Positions 23,611-38,634 are shown, numbered from the stretch's first letter. The stretch: DNA of 64,000 bases from Sanderia malayensis (GCA_013076295.1 RQOL01000618.1:2294001-2358000), one strand, 5' to 3'. A program made the numbers and translations. Notes: generated by a model not told the origin, from the letters alone.

Positions 23611-23705
23611 ACGGGATCGATGTCCAAAAATAGAGAAAATATTTATTTAAGTGTATATAAAGTGAAAGTTCGTCCGATTTAAGTGACTTAATCTTTAATT
23701 TCAAT
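23611..23705 (+). repeat. Diverged copy of the 3' end of the CARD-like exon
   Basis: Aligns with 29481-29605: both carry TCGATGTCC followed by A-A/G-AAATAGAG, then ATTCGTCCG-like sequence and TGACTTAATCTTTAA in the same order. In this copy the frame is destroyed (stop codons where 29481 onward encodes RCPEIEEIFRRF). It is a segmental duplicate relic on the other side of the coiled-coil gene. Confidence 0.55.
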
Positions 23706-23848
23706 CTATTATCTCAATTACAAGGTTATAACATTGCAGTGCGTTTGGAATCGTAAATACTTAAAATAACAACATTATCGTCTGCATTTTAAATCGAAGT
23801 CAACTATATTTAAGTTCATAAAATAAGAATGAGATGAATTTTCCTGCT

Positions 23849-26800
23849 TTATACCCAATGTTCCATGCGCTGTGTAATATTTGGGCTTTTAATTAATTTT
23901 AAATTTGGTGAGGTCGGAGTAGTTCGTCGTTGACTCGAAGGCGATAGGTTGGGAAAGGGAATTTCTTTCAATAAAATAGGCCTATGAACTCTTTCGGGCT
24001 GACCGGACAAACTCTGTCGCTCACTTTCATTTCTGCATAAGAACAAGAAAAATCATTCACAAGTTTGATATCACAAATAAACAATTCGCATAAGAATAAA
24101 ACAACAATATAATACAACATACAATATACAATACCTTTTTGTTTCATGATATAGCGGAGGATGTTGTTTACGGGCCTGCGGGGGCGCACTATCTCCTTCA
24201 TTTGAATCTGGTTTGCTTCCGACTGATTCGGTATCTGATCTGTCTGAAGTGTATCTGACGGGTGGTGTAACCGATCGTGCTGTGACAGTAGTTTTAACAA
24301 CTTGCGGGTTTTTCAACGATAGCCTTTTACCAGGCGGTGCAGAGCCACTTCGAGATAACGATATAGCATCAGTAGGTTCGGGAATAGGATTCTGTAGTTC
24401 ATCAAACGATTTTTTACGTCTAACATGCAATTCACTAGCAGAATACTGTAAATTGTTCCTTTGTTTCGGCTCTTGCAACTGATGGGTGTGCACCAGATGA
24501 GCATCGTGTCTTTGCTCCGTTATATCGTGTCTTTGCTCCGTTGTTCCATTGGTCTGCATGAGTGGTGGAGATCGCGTTAGTGGCTCAGTTGTTGAATGCG
24601 ACCGTCCAACCTTGCTATTTTCAGCAATCGTTGGCGGGCCATCATAGAAGAACTGCCTATGTTGCTTGTTTGAGGTTTCCTTCAAAACTCTTTCAATCTT
24701 CTTCTCCAACAGACGCTTGTTCCGTGAGCTCTCCAGCGTCTTTTCCATGGCAACATCGTTTGCCCGCGCAACGGCGCGTTGCAGATCAAGAATAAGTCTC
24801 TCTGACTCGTGTAATTTGCGGGTACATTCGCGAGTTTGCAGCTCCATCTCCGCGGCTTTCAAGTTTGCATCCCGCGTTCGTTCCTCTGCTTGGTCCAGCC
24901 TCTGTTTCCATTCCTCTATTTGTGCAGCCTCTTTGCTTGACCTCTCTTTGACATTTGAATTAGCTGTTTGCAAATCATTGACCTGTGCCTTCAAATGGCT
25001 GGCCTCTTTACCAAGTAACTCCTTTTCGTGCTGGGTCCGTGTTAGGAGTGTTTGTAGCTCGTTTTTTCTCGCCTTCAAACTTCTCATCATGTTTGCATTG
25101 TTTTCGTCGACACTTTTCGCTTTTTCCAAAGCCACCCTGGTCTCTTCGCTAGCCTTTACTAAGTTATCCTGTAACGTTACAACTTGTTTCTGTAACGTCA
25201 AATTCTCCTCTTCAAATCTTTTCATTTTTATGTTTACATCTGCAGAGTTCTGTGACGCAGTTTGGAATTTGTTGTTCAGTTCGATATTTTCCTTTTTTAC
25301 TGACTCAATGTTTGACTTCAATGAAGAATTCTCCTTCAGGGCATTTGATATCTCTTTATTAAGTTTATCAATTGAAACTTTCAACTTTGCATCAGTGAAT
25401 TGCGATGAATCAACTTTCTGTTTCATGCTGTTTAAATCCTTCAAAATGGCAGATTTCTCCTTATTCGTGTGCGTCAAATCCTTCTTCAACTTAGAACACG
25501 ATTCACAAGATTGTTGTTTGATTTGTACATTTGAAATATCCTTCGTCTGAACTTCCTCAGAAACAGCAATGGCACTTCCATTTGCTTGTGGGTGAACCTT
25601 CTCCTTCAACAAGCGTATTTCTTCCTTCAGCTTTTCGTTACTACCCATTGTGCTTTCCAGCTCACTTTTCACACTGTTGAGTTGTTTAATTTTTTCCTCC
25701 AAGTCGGACTTCAATGCCATTCTCTCTGATCTTACTTTCACCAAATCAGATTGCATTAGGCTCTTATCTTTTCTTAATGACGTTGCTAAACTCTCAAACT
25801 CTTTGCATTTAGCTCTGACAACATCATTTTCACTTTCCAACTCACACAATTTTATTCTTTCACTTTCAAGAGCTGAATTCAAGTTGCCAACAACTTCATC
25901 TCTGTCTTCCTTAACACGTAATTTATTTTTCAAATCTTTAATTTCATCGTTCAGCCTGTCTTGCTCAATCCTAAACGAACCAACCTCCTTTTTCAATTCC
26001 TCTTCAACTTCACGCTTTGCATGATCATCTTTCAACTTGTCTGTCAATGTCTGTTCTAACTTTCTCACCTGGAATTCATTTTCCTTCAACTTTTCTTCTC
26101 TGCGTGTCAGAGCAACGATTCGCTCATCAAGCTCTTTAAGCTCCACCGCAGAGGCTTCAAGCTCGTCTTCAAGCTCGGCCTTGTCCTCTTTCAACTGTTT
26201 TCTCTCCTCTTCATATTTGATTTCCATGGTTTGCTTCTCATCTTTCAAACGACTTAATTGTTTGCTCAAACTGTTCACTGTGGCATCAGATTCTTTCAAT
26301 CCTTGCTGCACATTTTTCAAACTGCTTATTCTGTCTTCAAGATGCTTAACAAATTGCTCCAAATCAGACTTTTCATTGGTAAGCAATATTCTCTCTTTGC
26401 CAAACTGTGACTTCACATTAGCAAGTTCAGTTTGGATATTATTTTTGTCGACAACAAGTTTCTCTTTGATCTTATTCGTCTTTTCAAGCTCTGTCTGTAC
26501 CTTCGTTAGTTCATCCTTTGCATTACAAGATGTTCTATTCTCAATATTCAATTCCGTGATTTTCTCCTCCAATTTATCCTTCTCATCTTCATTTCTCTCC
26601 AAATTATCATTCAGTTCAGCAAGCTGTGACTTCAACTTATCATTATCCTTGATTAGGCCATGAAATTCATCTTCAAGTTTGCGTTTTTCAATCTCAACAC
26701 TTTTCAACCTTCGCAACTCCTCCTGCCCAGCATTCAATACAACTTTCACTCTCTCAACCTCGTCTTCCAACCGAGTTCTGTCTTGCTTGCCCTTTGCACG

Positions 26801-28402
26801 TTCGTTTAATAATTTCTCCCCAATTTCGGCCATTTTTTTCTCTAAATTCGCTTTCTCCTTTTTTAAATCATTCAAATCACGTTCAGCTTGCTTCAGACTA
26901 TTCCTTGTTTCAATAAACATTGTTTCATTGTTCTTAAACGAATGCAGTTTCTCTTCGAGCTGAGTTATTTCCTTTTGTAAACATTGTTTTTCTTTATTAT
27001 TTTCTAATCTCAGTTCCACTAAATCTTGACTTTTCTCGTCTCTTGAGTCATTCTTATCCTGCAATATTAAAGCGTGAAAAATATTTCAGATATATAGCTT
27101 GGGGAAGAAATATCCTTAAACGTGAAGCAACTTCAGTATAAATAACTTTAAATATTTCTTAATCATCAGTGATTCAAATTCACTTATAAATAAATAACAT
27201 TGTGCTTTGCATCAAACGACCAATTAACAACTTTTTAACAAACTGCGGTTTTGTTGGAAGGGCTTTTCTTTCATTCAAACCCGATATATTTCGGACTCAT
27301 TGACGTAACTTTTCGTAGCAGCTTGTTATATAAACAACAAGAATTAAATTGCATAAAAAAATACCTGTTTATGATTCACAGCCTCGAGTTCACTTTTTAG
27401 CCTAGCGTTCTCTTTCTCAAGCGTGGCGAACTTATTATAAAGAGTCTCGTTTTCATCCTCTAACGTAACTTTATCTTCAAGTGCCTCTTTCAGCCAGTCT
27501 CTACAACTCAACAACTCGTTTGTCAACGTCACCTCGGCTTCTTCAGCCTCTTGTGCACGTTCTTCAGCCTCCTGTGCACTTTCCCGTAGCTCGCTGATTT
27601 CAGTCCGCCATGTTGATGACGCAACACTCTCCATTGACACAGTACTGCAAGAGCGGCTCCTTGTTTGAATGACGTCATCTACTTCAGCCGAATGCAAATT
27701 CAACAGGCTTTCGATCAACGACTGTCGCTCTTCAAGAAGCTCGTTAATTTGCTCCTTCATGGATTGGTTTTCTTCCATCAATTCATCAAGCCTTGACTCG
27801 AGAGATCTCTTATCTTTTGTCAAACTATCCTGCTGAATTTGCTGCCTATTTGTCAGCACATACTTTAAGCTTTCCACCTCCTTTGATAACTCTTCCTTTT
27901 CAGACTGAAGGTTCGTTTTATCTGCTTCAACCTCTTTCACATGTTGCATATAAACTTCAAGATCTTCAAACGCGTTCTCCAATTCGATGGCTAATTCATC
28001 TCGTTCCTCTTCTATTTTATTGAACTCATCAATAAGTGGTTTGTACGAAGTGTCCTCTTGTTCAAGCTCTGTTAAACACTTCTCCAATTCAGCAACGATG
28101 CTATCCTTCTCCATGCATGCAACGTCTTTACTCAACAACCTCACTAATCTAGGCGATGTGGATCCCAAATCTCGCATGGGGCTTGCCCTGGATGCCAGTG
28201 ACTTAGATAGATCCTCTTCTGAAGATGACAGACATTTAGCCACGGGTTTCACTGTTGCTATGCGACTATTGTTCTTGCTGTTTTTTCGTGAACGAGGCAA
28301 TGAGGAGGACCATGAACGCCCGGTTGATGATTTGCGACTGGCTGTGCTGTCATCTTCACAAGTGGCCAGATCGGAAACTTCACTTTCTGACTTTATACTC
28401 AT
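23849..28402 (-). CDS. Large coiled-coil protein, unnamed
   Basis: Three coding exons on the minus strand: 28402-27365, 27058-24135 and 24032-23849, 4146 nt, 1381 aa. The ATG is at 28402. The N-terminus (about 1-110) is Ser/Arg/Lys-rich and disordered. Residues about 115-1180 are nearly continuous heptad-type coiled coil rich in E, K, L and Q (for example EELSKEVESLKYVL, KKEKANLEKKMAEI). The last 200 residues are low-complexity and Pro/Ser/Thr-rich, without a known catalytic domain. The layout resembles centrosomal, Golgi-tether or junctional coiled-coil proteins (cingulin, CENP-F, EEA1-like), but no diagnostic end domain lets me choose. A possible poly(A) signal in minus orientation is at 23647-23642. 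Confidence 0.85.
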
Positions 28403-29200
28403 CTTTTTGCAATCGTTTACTCAACTCACCATCTAAATAAAAAAACACTTTCATTTAACTAATATTTATTCATCTCAAATTTGCAATAACGCCCAATATC
28501 TTTCTTGCCATTGAAAGAAAGGTTTATAAATTGACAAGATGGTACGGAACAAATATCACTCTTTACTATGTTCGCACATTACAAATACTCTCATGAAACG
28601 TTTTTATCCTAGAGTTGCTGTGTAACTCTAAAAGTTTTGGAAACTGCTCAGCTTGAGGTAAATTAAATTTTGGCTTGTCAACAGTTGTGAAATGATTATT
28701 GATCTAAAATATCCACAAGAATGAAAGACAATTTACAAACAAAATAATATTATTAGAAAAAGGATATGTCAGTGTTATAAAAGCATTTCAGGCATGAAAT
28801 TTCACATGCTTGTTCCCCTAATTCAGGTATGGGTAATTTTACTTATTATGAGATAAAGACATATTTTGAGCTGGGGGAGTTTTAAACAGTTTAACCTTGT
28901 AAATAAATTTGGACAGCGTGACATGACCTTGTATGGTGAAAGATTTTATTGATTGTCAAACAAATCTCAGCCATTTCCAACCAACTTTTTTCACGGTCCC
29001 TTTCATCGTAAATCAACCCATTATAAGATATCTGTCAAGACAGAAGATCATTCATTCGGGCGGAACAGATTCGGTAACAACTTCTTATGTTAGCCTATTT
29101 ATGTTACTTCTTGCAGTTAATACCTTTGTAGTTGTACGATTTAAAAATAATCAACCTATTGAATAGTACGGTTCATTTAACATGATTATCTTATCCCCAG
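28403..29200. other. Upstream region of the coiled-coil gene
   Basis: Holds the presumed 5' end of the minus-strand coiled-coil gene and sequence upstream of the CARD-like exon. A 77-codon ORF at 28933-29166 has no recognised features; it might contain an upstream exon of the CARD-like gene, but I cannot place a good donor with confidence. Confidence 0.35.
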
Positions 29201-29540
29201 AATATCGCTTTCAAAGCGGACAAAAAGAATGTTTGTCAATGAGCTGATGAGTAACGGGTTTTTCATGAAAAAATGTCTTATCAAACTTCCATGTAATGAT
29301 TACGTGGATGATTTAAAACACTTTGATTTCGTGTTGCTAACTTACAGATCCATGCTTTCACAGGGAAAGTTCCGTTTTGATATTATCCAGAGTTTCTTGA
29401 CAACAAATCACTATTCTCGACATTTTATTGGGATTATAACAAACACAGCAAAACTTGTCAATAAAACATGTAGGGACCTGTGGGGTCGATGTCCAGAAAT
29501 AGAGGAAATATTTAGACGTTTTGAGTGCATAAAAAAGTAA
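29201..29540 (+). CDS. CARD-like exon or small protein
   Basis: An acceptor (TTATCCCCAG) at 29200 opens a frame to the stop at 29540; the first ATG is 29229, giving 103 aa. The pattern fits a CARD/death-fold domain: a helix with ELMSNGFFMKKCLIKLP, then YRSMLSQGKFRFDIIQSFL, then HYSRHFIGII, matching the L-x-x-x-G, F-x-x-F-L and H-x-x-L positions of CARDs. The C-terminal part is RDLWGRCPEIEEIFRRF. It lies 0.6 kb from the STING-like gene. CARDs are protein-interaction domains in immune and death signalling. This is a by-eye call. The upstream exons are unresolved, and a broken related copy lies at 22.7-23.7 kb. Confidence 0.4.
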
Positions 29541-29605
29541 TCATTCGTCCGTTATTTTGCATTTACACGGGGAAAATGACTTAATCTTTAAATTCAACAT
29601 CAGAA

Positions 29606-30148
29606 AAAGAAATACACGAACACAGCTGGGGAACAGGAAAAGGGTTAATCCAATCCATTTGTCCTAAAAACACTGCACAAAATGATTCTACGACTGAAGC
29701 AAACTTAGGCCATAAAATAACAAGCAAAGAGCTACGTTAAATCTACATTTTACAATTGACAAACATACCTTGCTAGTGATCAGAGCTACCTGGAGATATA
29801 TTGATAATATAATTAAGTTTTCCAATAATTTCAAATACAGTTTCGTTCAAAAATGATCTTTTCCCAAATGTGAGCGGTGGACAAAGCGGCGATAGTCAAA
29901 AACCGCAGGTAAACATACCGCAAATCAATAATCAACATTGAATGCGGAGGATAAAACAATGGCAATGTTGGAGAGCTCCTTCGCAAGCGGTAATAAATGC
30001 ATCGCAGCGAGATATTCAAAAATCATAGATGTAAGATATCAATTTTAAAGTGAATATGAAAGATGCTCCGTTTTTAAGATTTTCTGTTTTTTAACTACAA
30101 TGATAGAGAAATCAACGGTAAAATTAATGATCTAAAAATTGTCTTGAA
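29606..30148. other. Intergenic, CARD-like exon to STING-like 3' end
   Basis: AT-rich, no supported ORF. It should contain the 3' UTR of the minus-strand STING-like gene; no canonical AATAAA on the minus strand was seen close to the stop. Confidence 0.35.
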
Positions 30149-31087
30149 TTAAAATGAGTGCAAAAGTTCTCTTCGTCTGTTCACAATCGCATCAACAATA
30201 TCTTCATTTTTGCCAGTGTACAAAATAATTTCATAAGCATGCTTCAGGTTGTCACTGCATTTTACCATCTCATCTACCAATTGGTAGAACCTCTTTACCA
30301 GCTTCTTCTTTGTATCTGATGAAATTATACCTTTTTCTTGCAAGTTTTTAAACGCTTGTACAGTTGCACTTTGCTCTACGATGCAAAAAAACTCTGAAAA
30401 TTCTTCGTTCTTTGGAGAGAATCGATATATGCTTTGAAAGTATTGCCTTTGTGCAGTGCCAGAAATATCTAGTTTTAAGGAGCATGTATTTTCGACAAAG
30501 TGAATGCGTTCATCGACTGTTTCAAAAGTTGCATTAACTTCGGCATTTTCTGGTATGAGAATAAAACGTTTTGGAAGCTGTTGAAGTTCTTTTTCGCACG
30601 TTGTGTTGCTTATAAAAGTATCGAGATGAGAAGCTGTAATTTCCAAGTAGTTACAGAAATTACCAGCCATTGCAAAAACTAAGTTCTCCATTTTGTTGTC
30701 AAGACCGACGACTGACCCAAGCCAAAAGATATTCAACGAAGATAACAACAAGCAGATCTCGATTAAGTCATAGTTTAACTCAAAAAAACTCTCAACTTTC
30801 CCAATATCCTTGAAGTGAATGAATGCCAGTACATCTGTTGTGGGTATGATCAAAATCGCAATGAGATTTTGCCTTCTGTGTTGTCTTGTTTCGATAAATG
30901 CAGCTTGTAGAAGGCGTGGTAAGTCTGTGATGCCTTGAAATGCTCGTAATGCTGTGTCCTTGTACGCTTCATCTTTCTTTCTTGTTATCTGCAAGCACAG
31001 TGCTAATACAAGCCCAAAACATATGTTGTAAATAAAGGCATGAAAAAGATATGTCAAATATAGCATAGCCAGTTGGAAAAATGCCAT
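30149..31087 (-). CDS. Divergent STING-like membrane protein
   Basis: Intronless ORF, 312 aa, ATG at 31087. Three hydrophobic segments (about 5-32, 73-92, 106-128) precede a soluble part that parallels the STING cyclic-dinucleotide-binding domain. FAMAGNFCNYLEI matches GLAWSYYFGYLKI; LPKRFILIPENAEV matches LLRQLFVLVPANCEV; RQYFQSIYRF matches RKYVNTLYQV; FCIVEQSATVQAF matches YAAIEYATPLRTL. Residues equivalent to human Y167 (Y147), R238 (R214), Y240 (Y216) and E260 (E238) are kept, while the T263 position is alanine (A241) and the WSYY block is lost. So ligand binding may persist with altered specificity, or it may act as a regulator. It is head-to-head with canonical STING, 462 bp apart. Overall identity is low; the assignment rests on collinear motifs and location. 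Confidence 0.7.
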   Translation of the reverse strand: MAFFQLAMLYLTYLFHAFIYNICFGLVLALCLQITRKKDEAYKDTALRAFQGITDLPRLLQAAFIETRQHRRQNLIAILIIPTTDVLAFIHFKDIGKVESFFELNYDLIEICLLLSSLNIFWLGSVVGLDNKMENLVFAMAGNFCNYLEITASHLDTFISNTTCEKELQQLPKRFILIPENAEVNATFETVDERIHFVENTCSLKLDISGTAQRQYFQSIYRFSPKNEEFSEFFCIVEQSATVQAFKNLQEKGIISSDTKKKLVKRFYQLVDEMVKCSDNLKHAYEIILYTGKNEDIVDAIVNRRRELLHSF

Positions 31088-31549
31088 TTTAAGCTTATAA
31101 CATTCACTTTTGAGCTTAAATGACTTGGTGGAATCTCAAGTCTAATTTATATTGAATTTTATTGCGTGGTTTATCGAGAATCTTGATGAAATTTAATCAG
31201 AAACTATGGTAAGGGACATTACCAACGCACAATAGGGGTACCAGGCCATCTTAAATTTTTTGTAAAAAGTCTGACCTCATTGGTCTAACAAGTGAACTTC
31301 TCAGAACCCGATTGGTGATATCACTTGGGAGTTCCCCTTTGCTTGTTTCCGAACTGTTTCGAAAGTATTTTCCCTTGTTTTGATTTAGTCCATTTTGGTA
31401 GCATGTTGTAATGCTGAATTAATTGGGAAAAACCTTGTTTTTACTGTCCCATTGAATTCAAGTGCTTAAAAGCAAGTGTGAATAAGTGTGAGTAAGATAT
31501 TCAGTCACGTTAAAGTCCAGACTTTGCTAAACGTTGGGAATATATAGCA
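31088..31549. promoter_or_regulatory. Bidirectional promoter region of the STING pair
   Basis: The 462 bp between the two divergent ATGs must contain both 5' UTRs and promoters unless distal exons exist. In frame with the plus-strand STING, a stop (TAA, 31511) occurs upstream of the ATG, which supports 31550 as the true start. A perfect kappaB motif lies at 31327. No TATA box was identified with confidence. Confidence 0.5.
31327..31336. promoter_or_regulatory. Consensus NF-kappaB site
   Basis: GGGAGTTCCC matches GGGRNNYYCC at all positions. It lies 240 bp upstream of the STING-like ATG and 214 bp upstream of the STING ATG. NF-kappaB is present in cnidarians and acts downstream of STING in several animals, so shared induction or feedback is plausible. 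A single 10-mer match is weak evidence alone. Confidence 0.4.
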
Positions 31550-32422
31550 ATGACAAGCAACATGGATTTGTTGAGAAGTTTCTCACTGAAAAAAGATGTT
31601 GGTTTGTTTGAAAGTGTTTTAATCATGGGAGCAATAATAATTTTGTTTCGTGTTTCAACTGCAGTATATAAACTGTCAACTTGGAAATTTACATATCGAA
31701 GCTTTCGATTTGCTCTTCAGAGCGAATTCAATATGGAGGTTACGGGAACAGACCTCTTCAGAGCAATATTTTTGGTAATTTTATCCAGCTTCCTTGCTTC
31801 CCTGACAGGCTCAAGTTTGAGCACGATAACATTGGCTTTGAGTCACTGTTTATGGCTTAAAAGAAAGAAGGAAAATAGCCTTGCTGTTGGCTTGGCATGG
31901 AGTTATTATTTTGGATACTTGAAGATCGTTTTGCCCAACCTTGTCGAGAACATAAACAAATCTTCATCCCAAGTGAAGGATAAATTGTTGAGACAATTAT
32001 TTGTTCTTGTGCCAGCCAATTGCGAAGTCTTTGACAAAGTGAACGACGCTGATCGGAATATTGAATTCAAAGAGAATCTTTGTTCAATTGAACAAAACAC
32101 TGCTGGTATACACGTGAGAAAGTACGTGAACACATTATATCAAGTCGATGTGAATGGAGAACAGTTCTATGCTGCTATAGAGTATGCAACACCTCTGAGA
32201 ACATTAGCCTACATGTCTAAATACAAGGAGACGGGATTAAGTCGTCCAGAAGCACAAAGACAAGCCTACGAATTCTGGCAAACAACACAAGACATTCTTG
32301 AAAACCATGCAGATCAGCCAGAGATGAAAAAAAGAATACAGTTTATTTATCTGGAAGAAGGAATGAGTGTTTCTAATGAAATCCTCAAAGCTGCCAAAGC
32401 AGCTCTGTCGAAGTGCAAGTGA
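31550..32422 (+). CDS. STING1: STING, cyclic dinucleotide receptor
   Basis: Stimulator of interferon genes: an ER-membrane receptor that binds cyclic dinucleotides and triggers autophagy, NF-kappaB or other defence outputs. Intronless, 290 aa. Hydrophobic segments at about 19-42 and 67-103 precede the binding domain. LAVGLAWSYYFGYLKIVLPN (111-130) is the canonical dimer/ligand helix. Ligand residues are conserved: Y123 (human Y167), R190 (R238), Y192 (Y240), E211 (E260) and T214 (T263), with EYATPLRTL intact. The protein ends at KAALSKCK, so the vertebrate C-terminal tail with the TBK1/IRF3 motifs is absent, as in other invertebrates. The part before S118 is about 44 residues shorter than in human STING, so one transmembrane helix may be missing. 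AATAAA at 32516, 94 nt after the stop. Assignment is secure. Confidence 0.95.
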   Translation: MTSNMDLLRSFSLKKDVGLFESVLIMGAIIILFRVSTAVYKLSTWKFTYRSFRFALQSEFNMEVTGTDLFRAIFLVILSSFLASLTGSSLSTITLALSHCLWLKRKKENSLAVGLAWSYYFGYLKIVLPNLVENINKSSSQVKDKLLRQLFVLVPANCEVFDKVNDADRNIEFKENLCSIEQNTAGIHVRKYVNTLYQVDVNGEQFYAAIEYATPLRTLAYMSKYKETGLSRPEAQRQAYEFWQTTQDILENHADQPEMKKRIQFIYLEEGMSVSNEILKAAKAALSKCK

Positions 32423-32579
32423 AACTGGACAATTTTTAAACATGTAGAATTAAATTATATTATGTTTGAGATACTGTTCGTAAAAATTAAATTTAGTTCG
32501 TAAAAGTTAACATTCAATAAATTCAAAACAATTGAAATTCAATACAGTCCATTTATTCATCATGAATTCAGTAATTTAC

Positions 32580-34160
32580 TTGTTGCAGCCACTCCGCGAC
32601 CCTAACTTTTAAAGCAAATTCCCTGAAATACTGGGGCTGAAATACGTCTCAAAATGATAAGAAGGTTCTAATTAGTAGGTTTCGACCCCTTGTGAGTGAC
32701 ATTTCGATATATTTCCAAATTTGACTTTTCTAACCCTAGCCTAATGTATGATATCTAATGTATTTCAGTTGGGGCAAAGCCTCACCAGGAGCCAACTTTT
32801 GAAATATTTATGATAGAAGGCTGGCAATGGTCTCAAACTGATCAGAAGGTGCTAATTAGTAGGATTCGACCCCTTGTGAATGACATTTCGATGTATTTCC
32901 AAATTTGATTTTTCTAACCCTAGCCTAATGTATGATAGCTAATGTATTTCAGTTGGGGCAAGACCTCGCCAGGGGCCAACTTTTGAAATATTTATGCTAG
33001 AAGGCTGGGAATGGTCTGAAACTGATCAGCAGGTTCTAATTAGTAGGATTCGATCCTTTGTGAGTGACATTTCGATGTATTTCCAAATTTGATTTTTCTA
33101 ACCCTAGCCTAATGTATGATAGCTAATGTATTTCAGTTGGGGCAAGACCTCGCCAGGGGCCAACTTTTGAAATATTTATGATAGAAGGCTGGCAATGGTC
33201 TCAAACTGATCAGCAGGTTCTAATTAGTAGGATTCGATCCCTTGTGAGTGACATTTCGATGTATTTCCAAGCTTGATTTTTCTAACCCTAGCCTAATGTA
33301 TGATAGGTAATGTATTTCAGTTGGGGCAAGACCTCGCCAGGGGCCAACTTTTGAAATATTTACGCTAGAAGGCTGGGAATGGTCTCAAACTGATCAGAAG
33401 GTGCTAATTAGTAGGATTCGACCCCTTGTGAGTGACATTTCGATGTATTTCCAAATTTGATTTTTTTAACCCTAGCTTAATGTATGATAGGTAATGTATT
33501 TCAGTTGGGGCAAAGCCTCACCAGGAGCCAACTTTTGAAATATTTACGCTAGAAGGCTGGGAATGGTCTCAAACTGATCAGAAGGTGCTAATTAGTAGGA
33601 TTCGACCCCTTGTGAATGACATTTCGCTGTATTTCCAAATTTGATTTTTCTAACCCTAGCCTAATGTATGGTAGGTAATGTATTTCAGTTGGGGCAAAGC
33701 CTCGCCAGGAGCCAACTTTTGAAATATTTATGATAGAAGGCTGGGAATGGTCTCAAACTGTTCAGAAGGTGCTAATTAGTAGGATTCGACCCCCTGTGAG
33801 TGACGTTTCGATTTTTTTTCCAAATTTGATTTTTCTAACCCTAGCCTAATGTATGATAGGTAATGTATTTCAGTTGGGGCAAGACCTCGCCAGGAGCCAA
33901 CTTTTGACATATTTATGCTAGAAGGCTGGGAATGGTCTTAAACTGATCAGAAGGTGCTAATTAATAGGATTCGACCCCTTGTGAGTGACATTTCGATGTA
34001 TTTCCAAATTTGATTTTTCTAACCCTAGCTTAATGTATGATAGGCAATGTATTTCAGTTGGGGCACGACCTCGCAAGAGGCCAACGTTTGAAATACTTGT
34101 CCTAGAAAGCTGAAAATTGTCTTTAAATGATCAGAAGGTCTATTTAGTTGTTTTTTCGAT
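32580..34160 (+). repeat. 184-bp tandem satellite array, about 8.5 units
   Basis: The landmark ATTAGTAGG recurs at 32671, 32855, 33039, 33223, 33407, 33591, 33775 and, with one change, 33960: spacing is 184 bp six times and 185 once. Other landmarks per unit are AACCCTAGC-TAATGTATG, TTTCAGTTGGGGCA, GCCAACTTTTGAAATATTTA, TGATCAGAAGG and TTCGACCCC. The internal units are highly similar; the first and last are degraded, as expected if unequal exchange homogenises the middle. Variants alternate (AAGCCTCACCAGGAG versus AGACCTCGCCAGGGG), suggesting more than one amplification round. A lone copy is at 4221-4312. Confidence 0.95.
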
Positions 34161-34625
34161 CTAAGTGTTTCAAGAGCTTGAAAATTATTGTGAGATGTGC
34201 CATGTGCCGAGACCTTAAAAACTTGATTTCGTGAGAAATTGAATATAAATGTATCCATTGGTAGCAATAAGGCTGAAAAACAGGTCACGTTTTTCAAAGG
34301 ATCAATAGCTCTAAGTCTTCCAGAAATGTCACATAAAATCATTTTGGCACATTTAAGTTTATGCATAGGGGTTCCATATATGTGGCTGCCAAACTTTGTT
34401 TGAGGACATAAAACTTCCACACATGAAGGACTTACCACCGATAATTGTTTCATGTTGGTTGTTTTTCCAATCGATTATCATCTGTTTTTCATTCGTCATT
34501 TTTCCTATTAAAAGTCACTTTGGATTTAACAAGGACAATTTAGATTTATTCCTCGATGTTGTTCATTAAGTTGTTTAAATATTTGTGAGAGTTATTTGTT
34601 TTGAAAAATTCACAGACACGCCATA
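34161..34625. other. Intergenic, satellite to membralin
   Basis: A minus-strand ORF (34453-34025, 142 codons with an ATG) runs into the satellite and therefore is unlikely to be a real gene end. The final bases hold the membralin 5' UTR. Confidence 0.4.

Positions 34626-38634
<4,009 letters not shown>

Noticed and set aside
24213..26963. Plus-strand ORFs of up to about 290 codons opposite the coiled-coil gene
   Set aside because: Ser/Leu/Phe-rich shadows of Glu/Lys-rich coiled coil on the other strand.
32580..34160. CRISPR-like interpretation of the regular repeats
   Set aside because: The repeats are continuous 184-bp monomers without unique spacers, in a eukaryotic genome.
34025..34453. 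142-codon minus-strand ORF
   Set aside because: It runs into the satellite array and has no family signature or splice support; probably chance.
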